NCBI GenBank assembly: GCA_948470335.1
Contig: CAOKOL010000026.1
Span: forward strand, 1 to 62,130
DNA length: 62,130 nucleotides
DNA from: an uncultured Lachnospiraceae bacterium
Lineage (GTDB): Bacteria > Bacillota > Clostridia > Lachnospirales > Lachnospiraceae
Direction: 5' to 3'
The notes beneath the pieces were generated by a model. The model was not told the DNA's origin. It searched no databases and saw only the letters and a list, made by a program, of their open reading frames with translations. Shown in pieces: positions 51,228 through 60,516 of this stretch (position 1 is its first letter; each line of letters starts with the position of its first letter). A program made the translations under genes and the position numbers.

Positions 51228-52688
51228 ATGGAGTACAAATTGGCAGGTCTGGAGCCGTCCGGAGTATTTTATTATTTTGAGGAGATCAGCCGTATTCCCC
51301 GGGGTTCCGGGAATACGAAGGAGGTCAGCGATTACTGTAAAGCCCAGGCAGAGCGGATGGGACTGTTCTGCCGTCAGGATGAATGGAATAACATTATCAT
51401 CAAAAAGCCGGCAGCACCCGGCTATGAAGACGCTCCTGCCGTGATGCTTCAGGGGCATCTGGACATGGTGGCGGAAAAACGGAGCAGTTCTTCCCATGAT
51501 TTTCTGAAAGATCCTCTGGAGCTGTTTGTGGAAGACGGCTGGATCGGCGCGAAGGACACTACCCTCGGCGCAGACAACGGCATCGCCGTCGCTTTGATCC
51601 TGGCGCTTCTGGAGGATGATGCGCTGGCCCATCCGCCGTTGGAATGTGTGTTTACCACCGAGGAAGAGGTGGGAATGGACGGAGCGAAAGGGATTGATCT
51701 TTCAGACTGTGAGAGCCGTTATCTGATTAACCTGGATTCCGAGGAGGAAGGCTATCTGCTGTCCGGCTGCGCAGGCGGCATGCGCTGTGACCTGACGCTG
51801 CCGGTGCGCCGGGTTCCTGTCAGCGGCTATTTTTATACGGTGAAGCTTAGCGGCCTTCTGGGCGGCCATTCCGGCAGTGATATCAGCCTGGAACGGGGCA
51901 ATGCAAATGTGCTGCTGGGCCGTTTCCTGTATTTTCTTTCAAAGAAGATTCCTTTTGTTATAAAAGAAATGGCAGGCGGCGCTCTGGACAATGTGATTAC
52001 CAGGGAAAGCACGGCCGTAATCGCCGTGGAGGAAGAAAACCGTCCGGCTTTTGAACAGGCCGTTCAGGAAATGATGAAGATCTGGAAAAATGAATATCGG
52101 AGCACGGATCCGGACATTACCCTTACCGTGACAGAGGAGGGGGAGAAAACGGAATCCGTGGTTTCCCCCGTGGATCAGGAGAAGCTGCTGTTTCTTTTGC
52201 TGGAAGCGCCTTACGGCATACAGCATATGAGCATGGAGATGGAAGGGCTGGTAGAGACTTCCCTGAATCTGGGAATTTTAAAACTGGAACAGGAGACCTT
52301 CCGTGTCCGTTACGCCGTCCGCAGCAGCATAGGTTCCAGAAAAGAACTGCTTGCCGACAGGCTGGAATATCTGATCAGGTTTTTAGGCGGCGAATTTGTC
52401 CGGGAAGGAGATTATCCGGAGTGGCAGTATCAGAAGGAATCCGGGCTGCGCACGCTGATCTGTGACATTTACCGGAAAGTCACCGGAAAAGAGATGACGG
52501 TGCAGGCCATCCATGCCGGGCTGGAATGCGGCCTGCTCATGGAAAAAATGCCCGGCCTTGACGCCGTTTCCATGGGTCCGGATATGAGAGACGTACACAC
52601 CCCCTCAGAACGGCTGAATATTGATTCCACAGCCAGGACCTATGCTTTTTTGAAAGAGGTGCTGGCGGCTATGAAGAAAGGGTTTTAG
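51228..52688 (+). CDS. pepD: Aminoacyl-histidine dipeptidase, peptidase M20 (PepD)
   Basis: Cytosolic dinuclear-zinc dipeptidase of 486 aa. Metal and catalytic residues appear as MLQGHLDMV, TTLGADNG, TTEEEVGM and, further on, NLDSEEEG; the C-terminal ligand is in MGPDMRDVHTPSE. Recycles dipeptides. GAGGAGG precedes the ATG. The gene is bracketed by two copies of the structured element, one in its leader and one 32 nt after its stop. Confidence 0.93.
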   Translation: MEYKLAGLEPSGVFYYFEEISRIPRGSGNTKEVSDYCKAQAERMGLFCRQDEWNNIIIKKPAAPGYEDAPAVMLQGHLDMVAEKRSSSSHDFLKDPLELFVEDGWIGAKDTTLGADNGIAVALILALLEDDALAHPPLECVFTTEEEVGMDGAKGIDLSDCESRYLINLDSEEEGYLLSGCAGGMRCDLTLPVRRVPVSGYFYTVKLSGLLGGHSGSDISLERGNANVLLGRFLYFLSKKIPFVIKEMAGGALDNVITRESTAVIAVEEENRPAFEQAVQEMMKIWKNEYRSTDPDITLTVTEEGEKTESVVSPVDQEKLLFLLLEAPYGIQHMSMEMEGLVETSLNLGILKLEQETFRVRYAVRSSIGSRKELLADRLEYLIRFLGGEFVREGDYPEWQYQKESGLRTLICDIYRKVTGKEMTVQAIHAGLECGLLMEKMPGLDAVSMGPDMRDVHTPSERLNIDSTARTYAFLKEVLAAMKKGF

Positions 52689-52719
52689 AGAGCCGGAAAG
52701 TGTGATTTATGAAAAAACA

Positions 52720-52815
52720 GCAACGGACCGGACAAGCTCCGGGAGGATTTACAGACACTTTAGTGGCTGGAAATTCTCCCAGTTTAATGGGGCTTGGGAG
52801 GGGAGTTGCGGAACT
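52720..52815 (+). repeat. Structured leader element (copy D), upstream of the M23 peptidase gene
   Basis: GCAAC pairs with GTTGC, against GCAGC/GCTGC in copy C: a clean compensatory change. Also AAGCTCC with GGGGCTT, GGGAG with CTCCC, CAG with CTG, CAC with GTG, and the tail GCGGAACT. The start codon is further away here (86 nt). Confidence 0.8.
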
Positions 52816-52900
52816 AAAATTAGAAAAAACAGAATCAAGTATGAAATCAGACAGCCCCGCATAAACATAAGAAGAACATAACGGTTATCAGAGGTATGAC

Positions 52901-53788
52901 TTGGGAAAACATCTGAAAGGGGCGCTGTTTCGCTTTGCTGTGCCGACCTGTATTTTAGGGCTGATGATCCTGCTTCTCCATGATTTTTTTCTGGTAAATA
53001 CATCATATTATCAATTAGCCCACGATACGCTGTCAGGGGAGGACTTCCGGAATATGAGTTTCCCTGACGGCGGACTGGCCTGCCTGTATGCTCTGGCGGG
53101 GCAGTGGGAGGAAAATCCTTACGACGTGATCACGACGGCCATGATCGACGCGGGCTATCGTTTTGCAGGGACAGCCAGGGCGCTGTCCCATTTGCAGTTT
53201 GAGCAGTTGTATGCGGGCATGCAGAATCAGAAGCCGGTGGAATACCGGAAGCTGCGCAACGGCTATGAGGCAGCCCTTGCCGACCTGCGCTGTTTTCCGG
53301 TGCTGAAAAGCGCTGCCTGGAATCCGGAGCGGCTGTACTATGAAAATGGCTGGGGCGATCTCCGGACCTACGGCGGCGAACGTCCCCATGAAGGGATTGA
53401 CCTGATGGACCGGGAAAATACCCGCGGTATTCTGCCTGTCGTCAGTATGACGGACGGAACCGTTACCAGACTTGGCTGGCTGGAGCTGGGCGGCTGGCGG
53501 GTGGGCGTTACGTCCCCTTCGGGCGGCTATTTTTACTATGCCCATCTGGCGTCTTATGCCGAAGGACTTAAGGAGGGCGCGGAAGTGAAAGCCGGGCAGT
53601 TGCTGGGGTTTATGGGGGACAGCGGCTACAGTACCGTGGAGGGAACCACAGGAAACTTTGACGTCCATCTTCATGTGGGGATATATCTGAACGCGGGAAC
53701 CAGTGAGGAGGTGAGCCTGAATCCTTACTGGATTCTGAAATATCTGGAGGGAAAGACCATAGAATATCAGTACCGGGAAGTCCGGTGA
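52901..53788 (+). CDS. Membrane-anchored M23 (LytM-like) peptidase
   Basis: 295 aa. One N-terminal helix (about 8-30), a helical spacer domain, then a LytM fold with zinc-ligand block RPHEGIDLM, GGYFYYAHLAS and the final DVHLHVGIYL (HxH). Likely cleaves peptidoglycan cross-bridges or acts as an amidase activator outside the membrane. TTG 52901 with GAGG 6 nt upstream; an ATG at 52896 is out of frame. Confidence 0.85.
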   Translation: MGKHLKGALFRFAVPTCILGLMILLLHDFFLVNTSYYQLAHDTLSGEDFRNMSFPDGGLACLYALAGQWEENPYDVITTAMIDAGYRFAGTARALSHLQFEQLYAGMQNQKPVEYRKLRNGYEAALADLRCFPVLKSAAWNPERLYYENGWGDLRTYGGERPHEGIDLMDRENTRGILPVVSMTDGTVTRLGWLELGGWRVGVTSPSGGYFYYAHLASYAEGLKEGAEVKAGQLLGFMGDSGYSTVEGTTGNFDVHLHVGIYLNAGTSEEVSLNPYWILKYLEGKTIEYQYREVR

Positions 53789-53797
53789 GACGGAATA

Positions 53798-53826
53798 TTG
53801 ACTTCCATTTATAACAGTGATAAAAT
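53798..53826 (+). promoter_or_regulatory. Promoter of acsB
   Basis: TTGACT 53798-53803, 17-nt spacer, TAAAAT 53821-53826. Confidence 0.75.
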
Positions 53827-53877
53827 CAATGCGGTAAAAAATTTTTATAATAATAAATCAAAGGAGTGACAGTTACA

Positions 53878-56013
53878 ATGAGCGCATTGACAGATTTGAT
53901 TTACGGAGGCTCCAACGCGGTTTTCGGACTGACCGAACAGGCGGTAAACGACGCGATTGCAAAGTATGGAGAGGACCAGAAAGTGGCGATGCCCGATACG
54001 GCTTATTTTCTGCCGACGATCTATGCGGCTACCGGCGTAAAGGTGGCAAGGCTTGGCGATCTGCCTGCCTGTGTGGGTGTGATGAAAAGTCTGATCACCA
54101 ACAAAGAGGAATTAGGAGACGCGCTGAATGCCGGTCTTGCCACGGCGGTAGGGGCAGAGATTATCGAAGCGCTGAAATATGTGGAAAATGAGAATCCTTA
54201 CGAGGCGGACAGCGGCATCGGCTTTGTGCCGGACCCGGTGATCCGTTCCCTCGGTGTACCGCTGGTAACCGGCGATATTCCCGGCGTGGCCGTCGTGCTT
54301 GGAAAAGCTGACAGCGCAGAAAACGTGGTGAACGTGGTAAAAGACTATCAGAGCAAAGGAATTATGACCTTCCTGATCGGCGACGTGATCGAACAGTGTA
54401 TCGACGGCGGCGTAAAAGTAGGTCTTGATTTACGTGTGGTTCCCCTGGGACATGAAGTGACTTCTGTGATCCATGTGGTAACTGTCGCGATCCGTGCGGC
54501 GCTGATTTTCGGCAATGTGACGCCCGGAGATCTGCCGGGGCTTCTGGCTTATACCAAAGAGAGAGTACCTGCATTTGTCAATACCTTCGGCGCTTTGAAC
54601 GAGGTGGTCGTATCGGCAGGCGCAGGAGCCATCGCTTTAGGTTTCCCGGTAGTGGCAGATATCGACCTGGGAGAGAATCAGGTGCCGGGTGCGCTGGAAT
54701 CCGTGACCGATTATGCCGCGACCGTAAAGAAATCTTTAGAGCTGCGGAACATTAAGATTAAGGTGAAGGAATTGAATATTCCGGCTGCCTTTGCTTCTGC
54801 ATTCGAAGGTGAAATTATTCGTAAGAGCGACATGCAGGTGGAATTCAGTTCCCATAAGCAGCCCACCTGCGAGCTGGTTCAGACCAGAGCGGAGGAGGAG
54901 ATCGAGGACCATAAGATTATCATTGTCGGCAAAGATCTGGACGAGCTGGAGCCGGGACAGACCTATGCGCTGGCTACGATGGTAGAGGTGGCCGGCGAGA
55001 AGATGCAGCCTGATTTTGAGTCCGTAATCGAGCGTAAAATCCATGCATGGTTTAACTATATGGAAGGTGTGATGCACACTGGACAGAGAAATCAGCTCCG
55101 TGTCCGCATCAGTAAGGAAGCTTTTGAAAACGGCCTGCGCCTGACCCATTTTGCGGAGGTTCTCTACACGATGATTATGGACGAGTTTGATATTGTCGTG
55201 GACAAGTGCCAGGTGACCATCGTGACCGATACGGCGAAAGTGCAGGAGATTCTGGACCATGTGGCCATGCCCGCTTACGGGGCCAGAGACGAGCGGCTGA
55301 AATCTCTGACAGACGAGAGTGTGGACGTATTCTATACCTGTACCCTGTGCCAGTCCTTTGCGCCGTCTCACTGCTGCGTGGTAACGCCTGAGAGACTGGG
55401 ACTGTGCGGAGCCGTGTCATGGCTGGATGCGAAGGCTACGAAAGAACTGACTCCTACCGGCCCCTGTCAGCCCATTTCCAAGGAAGGCTGTGAGGATGAG
55501 GTAAAGGGCGTTTATCCCGATGCAAACCGGATGGTGGAGGAAGCCACCCACGGCGCTTTAAGCAGAGTGACGCTGTACTCCATTATGGAAGATCCCATGA
55601 CCTCCTGCGGATGCTTCGAGTGTATCTGCGGCATCGAGCCTTTCTCCAACGGCGTCATTATCGCCAACCGTGAGTACGCAGGCATCACCCCTCTTGGCAT
55701 GACCTTCGGCGAGCTGGCTTCCATGACAGGCGGCGGCGTGCAGACCCCCGGCTTTATGGGACACGGCAGACATTTTATCGCTTCCAAGAAGTTTATGAGC
55801 GCGGAGGGCGGCTTTGAGCGGATCGTGTGGATGCCCAAGGAACTGAAAGACGACGTGGCAGAACGGCTGAACCAGTCCGCCAAAGAAAAATATGGAATTG
55901 ACAACTTCTGCGACATGATTGCGGACGAGACGATTGCTACGGATGAGGAAACGCTGATGGCATTTTTGAATGAGAAGAATCATCCGGTGCTGAAACTGGA
56001 GCCGATTATGTAA
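53878..56013 (+). CDS. acsB: Acetyl-CoA synthase (CO dehydrogenase/ACS complex, beta subunit)
   Basis: Joins a methyl group from the corrinoid protein, CO and CoA into acetyl-CoA, the last step of the Wood-Ljungdahl pathway. 711 aa. All A-cluster cysteines are present: Cys488, 491, 500 and 510 for the [4Fe-4S] cube and Cys577-Gly-Cys579 for the distal Ni. The spacing (3, 9, 10) is identical to the Moorella enzyme (506/509/518/528 and 595/597). The ATG at 53878 follows AAGGAG. None of the partner genes (acsA, acsC, acsD, acsE) is adjacent, unlike the usual single cluster, so it has its own promoter and terminator. Confidence 0.95.
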   Translation: MSALTDLIYGGSNAVFGLTEQAVNDAIAKYGEDQKVAMPDTAYFLPTIYAATGVKVARLGDLPACVGVMKSLITNKEELGDALNAGLATAVGAEIIEALKYVENENPYEADSGIGFVPDPVIRSLGVPLVTGDIPGVAVVLGKADSAENVVNVVKDYQSKGIMTFLIGDVIEQCIDGGVKVGLDLRVVPLGHEVTSVIHVVTVAIRAALIFGNVTPGDLPGLLAYTKERVPAFVNTFGALNEVVVSAGAGAIALGFPVVADIDLGENQVPGALESVTDYAATVKKSLELRNIKIKVKELNIPAAFASAFEGEIIRKSDMQVEFSSHKQPTCELVQTRAEEEIEDHKIIIVGKDLDELEPGQTYALATMVEVAGEKMQPDFESVIERKIHAWFNYMEGVMHTGQRNQLRVRISKEAFENGLRLTHFAEVLYTMIMDEFDIVVDKCQVTIVTDTAKVQEILDHVAMPAYGARDERLKSLTDESVDVFYTCTLCQSFAPSHCCVVTPERLGLCGAVSWLDAKATKELTPTGPCQPISKEGCEDEVKGVYPDANRMVEEATHGALSRVTLYSIMEDPMTSCGCFECICGIEPFSNGVIIANREYAGITPLGMTFGELASMTGGGVQTPGFMGHGRHFIASKKFMSAEGGFERIVWMPKELKDDVAERLNQSAKEKYGIDNFCDMIADETIATDEETLMAFLNEKNHPVLKLEPIM

Positions 56014-56027
56014 GAGAAGGCATATAA

Positions 56028-56086
56028 AAATTACCGCTTTTGTTTCTTTCCGGCGGCTCTGGCAGGAAAAACAGAAGCGGTAATTT
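56028..56086. terminator. Long inverted repeat after acsB
   Basis: AAATTACCGCTTTTGTTT pairs with AAACAGAAGCGGTAATTT with one mismatch. There is no strong U-run, so it may act as an mRNA 3' stabiliser. Confidence 0.6.
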
Positions 56087-56138
56087 ACAACGCGGGGCAT
56101 TTTATGACAAACTCGTAAAAACGGCGGAGGAGCAATGG

Positions 56139-57713
56139 ATGGGAATTTATCTGAATCCGGGAAACACAGGCTTTTGGGAAGCCATTCGTTCTAAAATATA
56201 TGTGGATAAGACAGAGCTGATTGCATGCGCGAATGAATTGGTTAATACAAAGGATAAATATATTTGTGTCAGCAGGCCCCGGCGATTTGGAAAATCCATG
56301 GCGATTGAAATGCTTGCCGCCTACTATAGCCGCGGCTGTGATTCTGCTGATTTATTTAAAGGACTTAAAATAGAAAACAGTGAGTCATTCCGTGAACATC
56401 TGAACCGGTACGAGGTTATTCTTCTGAATATGCAGCAGTTTCTGATTGAGGCTAAGACAGAGACCGTAACGGAATACCTGGAGCGGGAAGTTTTATGGGA
56501 GCTTGCGCGTGCATATGGAGAAATTTTAGACGGGCAGAAAACAGGGCTGTCCGCCGGGCTGCGGCGGATTTTTGCCCAGACAGGCAGACGGTTTATTTTT
56601 CTGATCGACGAATGGGACTGCGTGATGCGGGAGAGACAGGAATCAGAATTGCTGCAGAGACAGTATCTTGATTTTCTGCGAAATATTTTAAAGGATCAGC
56701 CTTATGTGGCGCTGGTCTATATGACAGGGATTCTGCCGGTAAAAAAATACGGTCAGCACTCTGCGCTGAATATGTTTTCTGAATACTCCATGAAGGACCA
56801 GGGCATTTTTGAGGAATATACGGGGTTTACCGAGGAAGAAGTAGAAGCGTTGTGCCGGCGGTTTTCCATGGATTTCGATAAAACGAAGCTCTGGTATGAC
56901 GGATATATGCTTACGGGGTTTCGCCATGTATATAATCCGAGATCGGTAGTGGAGGCAATGCGCCGCCGCCGGTTTTCCAATTACTGGACGGCTACGGAAA
57001 CTTACGAGGCGCTGAAGGTTTACATGGATATGGATTTTGACGGACTTCGTTCGGATATCGTACATTTGCTTGGAAATGGCCGTGTAAGGGTAAATACGCG
57101 CAGTTTCCAGAATGATATGCACAGTTTCAGAACCAAGGACGATATTCTTACATTGCTGATTCATCTGGGCTATCTGGGCTATGATTCTGAGACAGAGGAA
57201 ACCTTTATTCCCAATAAGGAGATTATCGGAGAGTTTGAGAACGCCATGAGTGTGGGCGGATGGTCAGAGGTCATACGCATTCTGAAAGCATCGGAACAAC
57301 TGCTTGCGGACACACTTTCCTGCAGGGAAGCAGAGGTGGCCGAGGGGCTTGACCGGGCCCATACGGAGGCTGCGTCCATATTGACTTATAATGACGAAAA
57401 CGCATTAAGCTGTGCCATTGGTTTGGCATATTACAGCGCAAGAAAGGATTACAGGCTGGTCAGGGAAATGCCTGCGGGGAAAGGCTATGCAGATGTTGTA
57501 TTCCTTCCGCTGCCGTCTGTGGACAGGCCCGCGCTGGTGGTGGAACTAAAGTATGACAAAACGGTCGATACGGCGATACGGCAGATCAAAGACCGGCGCT
57601 ATACGCAGGCTTTTGAGGGATATTCCGGTGAGGTTTTGCTGGTCGGAATCAGCTATGACAGCAAAAATAAAAACAAGCCGCATAGCTGTGTAATTGAAAA
57701 AATGGAACTTTAA
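56139..57713 (+). CDS. AAA-ATPase-like / PD-(D/E)XK nuclease protein
   Basis: 524 aa. N-terminal AAA-ATPase_like domain (PF09820 type) with YVDKTELI, the P-loop-like RPRRFGKSMAIEML, a Walker B block FLIDEWDCVM, and a C-terminal DUF1703-type nuclease with DVVFLPLP followed by ALVVELKYDK (D…ExK). Proteins of this class are often multicopy in gut Firmicutes and Bacteroidetes and their role, selfish or defensive, is unsettled. ATG 56139 is set by GGAGGAG 6 nt upstream. It lies between acsB and the pfl locus and is followed by a hairpin element. Confidence 0.88.
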   Translation: MGIYLNPGNTGFWEAIRSKIYVDKTELIACANELVNTKDKYICVSRPRRFGKSMAIEMLAAYYSRGCDSADLFKGLKIENSESFREHLNRYEVILLNMQQFLIEAKTETVTEYLEREVLWELARAYGEILDGQKTGLSAGLRRIFAQTGRRFIFLIDEWDCVMRERQESELLQRQYLDFLRNILKDQPYVALVYMTGILPVKKYGQHSALNMFSEYSMKDQGIFEEYTGFTEEEVEALCRRFSMDFDKTKLWYDGYMLTGFRHVYNPRSVVEAMRRRRFSNYWTATETYEALKVYMDMDFDGLRSDIVHLLGNGRVRVNTRSFQNDMHSFRTKDDILTLLIHLGYLGYDSETEETFIPNKEIIGEFENAMSVGGWSEVIRILKASEQLLADTLSCREAEVAEGLDRAHTEAASILTYNDENALSCAIGLAYYSARKDYRLVREMPAGKGYADVVFLPLPSVDRPALVVELKYDKTVDTAIRQIKDRRYTQAFEGYSGEVLLVGISYDSKNKNKPHSCVIEKMEL

Positions 57714-57759
57714 AAAACGACAGATTCATGATATGTCCGGACATGAATCTGTCGTTTTT
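57714..57759 (+). terminator. Terminator after the AAA-ATPase/nuclease gene
   Basis: AAAACGACAGATTCATG pairs perfectly with CATGAATCTGTCGTTTTT, ending in a T-run. Confidence 0.88.
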
Positions 57760-57762
57760 GTT

Positions 57763-57918
57763 TTTGTATCATAGGAAAGTCCTCCGAACTTCCCTATGAT
57801 ACAAAAGCCCTCCGGGCAGGATCACACTGCGGCGGTATGGTAAAATGTCGTCGGGGCGACCCGCCGCAGGCGCAGAATCCTGCAAAGCAGGATTCTTATT
57901 CAATATCATAGGAAAGTC
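57763..57918. repeat. Multi-hairpin intergenic element, copy 2 (inverted)
   Basis: Hairpin 57763-57805 (TTTGTATCATAGGAAAGT with its near-complement), then CTGCGGCGG with CCGCCGCAG enclosing GTCG with CGAC, then hairpin 57875-57895 (GAATCCTGC with GCAGGATTC), then an extra TATCATAGGAAAGTC at 57904-57918. This is the 5888-6023 element in reverse order. The middle stem has entirely different bases but still pairs. Confidence 0.75.
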
Positions 57919-58013
57919 ATATTTTATTTATAAATGAACCGATTACTAAAAAAATTTTTTCTGCGCATAATACTTTCATAACGAAATTTGTGATTCATAA
58001 CGGAATCCGGCCT

Positions 58014-58041
58014 TTGACATGACTGATGCGGCGGATATACG
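58014..58041 (+). promoter_or_regulatory. Possible promoter of the pfl locus
   Basis: TTGACA 58014-58019, 16-nt spacer, TATACG 58036-58041. A direct repeat TTCATAACG lies 20-50 nt upstream twice and could be an activator or repressor site. Confidence 0.5.
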
Positions 58042-58078
58042 TAGTGATTTGTGAAATAAACAGAAGGAGTGTGCGCGG

Positions 58079-60172
58079 ATGAATCAGATGAAGGATGCTG
58101 CCGCTGCCTGGAACGGTTTTGTTCCGGGCAACTGGCAGCATGAGGTGGATGTGCGGGATTTTATTCAGAAGAACTATGATCCCTATGAGGGTGACGAAGG
58201 GTTTCTGGAAGGTCCCACGGAGGAAACAAAGGCATTGTGGCAGCAGGTGATGGAGCTGTATAAGAAGGAGCGGGAGGCCGGGGGCGTTCTGGATATGGAT
58301 ACGGCAGTGGTATCCACGATCACTTCTCACGATCCCGGTTATCTGGACAGGGAGAAGGAACGGATCGTAGGATTCCAGACAGAGAAGCCTTTCAAGCGGA
58401 GCCTGCAGCCTTACGGCGGAATCCGTACTGCCGCAAAAGCCTGCGAGGACAACGGATATCATGTGGACCCCAGTCTTCTGGAATTTTTCACCATCCACAG
58501 AAAGACCCACAATGCCGGCGTTTTCGACGCCTACACCGATGAAATGCGGGCCTGCCGCAAAAGCCATATTATTACGGGGCTGCCGGACGCTTACGGGCGG
58601 GGGCGGATTATCGGGGATTACAGAAGGGTGGCGCTTTATGGAGTGGACTTTCTGATTGCCGAAAAACAGGAGGAAAAGCGGAATACCAGAAAGATTATGA
58701 CGGAGGAAGTGATCCGGGAGCGGGAAGAGTTGTCGGAGCAGATTCGGGCATTACAGGAACTGAAAAAGCTGGGAGAAATCTACGGTTTTGATATTTCGGG
58801 GCCGGCGAACGATACGCGGGAAGCGATCCAATGGCTTTACTTCGGCTATCTGGCGGCGATCAAGGAGCAGAACGGCGCGGCCATGTCTCTGGGGCGTGTC
58901 TCCACATTTCTGGATATTTACGCGCAGCGGGATCTGGAAAAAGGCGTGTATACGGAGAAAGAGATTCAGGAGTTTGTGGATCACTTTGTTATGAAGCTTC
59001 GACTGGTAAAATTCGCCAGGACGCCGGAGTATAACGCTCTGTTTTCAGGAGATCCCACCTGGGTAACGGAATCCATCGGCGGCGTAGGCATCGACGGCCG
59101 GCCGCTGGTGACAAAGATGTCTTTCCGGTTTCTGCATACGTTGTCCAATCTGGGACCTGCGCCGGAACCGAATCTGACGGTACTCTGGTCGGTGCATCTG
59201 CCCGGAGCTTTTAAACGGTTCTGCGCCAGGACCTCCATCGAGTCTTCCTCCATCCAGTATGAGAACGACGACCTGATGCGGGTAAGCCATGGAGACGACT
59301 ATGCCATTGCCTGCTGCGTTTCCTCTATGCGGGTGGGAAAGGAAATGCAGTTCTTCGGAGCCAGGGCCAATCTGGCCAAATGCCTGCTCTATGCCATTAA
59401 CGGCGGTGTGGACGAAATCAGCAAGATACAGGTGGGACCGAAATATCAGCCCATTACGTCAGAATACCTGGAATACGACCAGGTGATGGAGCGGTATCAT
59501 GATATGATGCGCTGGCTGGCCGGGGTATATGTGAACACACTGAATATTATTCACTATATGCATGATAAATACAGCTATGAGCGAATTCAGATGGCCCTGC
59601 ATGACAAAGACGTGACCAGATGGTTCGCTACCGGCATCGCCGGTCTGTCGGTGGTGGCGGATTCGCTGTCGGCAATTAAATACGCGAAGGTAAAAGCGGT
59701 ACGGGACGCGGAGGGCATCGCGGTGGATTTTGAGACAGAGGGAGAGTATCCCCGGTTCGGCAATGATGATGACCGGGTGGACGGCATCGCCAGAGAGCTG
59801 GTTCATTCTTTTATGGAATATATCAGAGAGAATCACACCTACCGCCAAAGCATTCCCACAACCTCTATTCTGACCATTACCTCAAATGTGGTGTACGGAC
59901 AGAATACCGGTTCTACCCCCGACGGCAGAAAAGCGGGCGAAGCTTTTGCCCCCGGCGCCAATCCCATGCACGGCAGGGACAAAAAAGGAGCGGTGGCTTC
60001 TTTAAGTTCCGTGTCCAAACTGTCCTTTTCCGACGCGCAGGACGGCATCTCCAACACCTTTTCCATTATCCCCAACGCGTTGGGGAAGGAGGATCTGATT
60101 GTGCTGGGAGATAATATCGAACTGTCAATCGAACGGGACTGCGCGGCCTGCGGGAATATTAATTTATCCTGA
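58079..60172 (+). CDS. pflB: Pyruvate formate-lyase, catalytic core lacking the glycyl-radical domain
   Basis: Converts pyruvate and CoA to acetyl-CoA and formate. 697 aa against about 750-760 for ordinary PFL. The active-site pair is Cys412-Cys413 in YAIACCVSS, and the sequence is collinear with PFL up to NALGKED (residue 672). The next 25 residues (673-697) do not match PFL and the gene stops. The missing C-terminal domain with the radical glycine is encoded by the gene at 60517, and the activase by the gene at 60746. So this is a split, probably two-polypeptide PFL, not an ordinary truncation. AGGAG lies 9 nt before the ATG. Confidence 0.92.
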   Translation: MNQMKDAAAAWNGFVPGNWQHEVDVRDFIQKNYDPYEGDEGFLEGPTEETKALWQQVMELYKKEREAGGVLDMDTAVVSTITSHDPGYLDREKERIVGFQTEKPFKRSLQPYGGIRTAAKACEDNGYHVDPSLLEFFTIHRKTHNAGVFDAYTDEMRACRKSHIITGLPDAYGRGRIIGDYRRVALYGVDFLIAEKQEEKRNTRKIMTEEVIREREELSEQIRALQELKKLGEIYGFDISGPANDTREAIQWLYFGYLAAIKEQNGAAMSLGRVSTFLDIYAQRDLEKGVYTEKEIQEFVDHFVMKLRLVKFARTPEYNALFSGDPTWVTESIGGVGIDGRPLVTKMSFRFLHTLSNLGPAPEPNLTVLWSVHLPGAFKRFCARTSIESSSIQYENDDLMRVSHGDDYAIACCVSSMRVGKEMQFFGARANLAKCLLYAINGGVDEISKIQVGPKYQPITSEYLEYDQVMERYHDMMRWLAGVYVNTLNIIHYMHDKYSYERIQMALHDKDVTRWFATGIAGLSVVADSLSAIKYAKVKAVRDAEGIAVDFETEGEYPRFGNDDDRVDGIARELVHSFMEYIRENHTYRQSIPTTSILTITSNVVYGQNTGSTPDGRKAGEAFAPGANPMHGRDKKGAVASLSSVSKLSFSDAQDGISNTFSIIPNALGKEDLIVLGDNIELSIERDCAACGNINLS

Positions 60173-60193
60173 AAACGGCGGAACAAAAAATCA

Positions 60194-60493
60194 GCAGCGA
60201 ACCAGACACGCCCCGGGAGGATTTACGGATGCTAAAGCGGCCGGAAATTCTCCCAGATTCAGGGGGCTTGAGAGGGGAGCTGCGGAACTCAAATCAGCAG
60301 CGTAGCGGACAAGCCCCGGAAGGATTTACGGATGCTAAAGCGGCCGGAAAACCTTCCAGGTCAGGGGGCTTGGGAGGGGAGCTGCGGAACTTAAATCAGC
60401 AGCGTAGCGGACAAGCCCCGGAAGGATTTACGGACGCTAACGCGGCCGGAAAACCTTCCAGGTCAGGGGGCTTGGGAGGGGAGCTGCGGAACT
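60194..60493 (+). repeat. Three tandem copies (E1-E3) of the structured leader element
   Basis: Units at 60194-60289, 60297-60391 and 60399-60493 (period 103 and 102 nt). Each has GCAGC/GCTGC, a CCCC/GGGG stem, a variable stem (GGGAG/CTCCC in E1, GGAAGG/CCTTCC in E2 and E3), CGG/CCG, and a tip (TGC/GCG in E1 and E2, CGC/GCG in E3), then GCGGAACT. The last tail lies 7 nt before AGGAGG of the glycyl-radical gene. The 3' arm of one unit can also pair with the 5' arm of the next. Confidence 0.85.
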
Positions 60494-60516
60494 TAAAATT
60501 AGGAGGTTTAAAGATT

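Noticed and set aside
51094..51444. Open frame across structured copy C and into pepD in another frame
   Set aside because: It overlaps the well-supported pepD gene, and the same element in other places is open in different frames.
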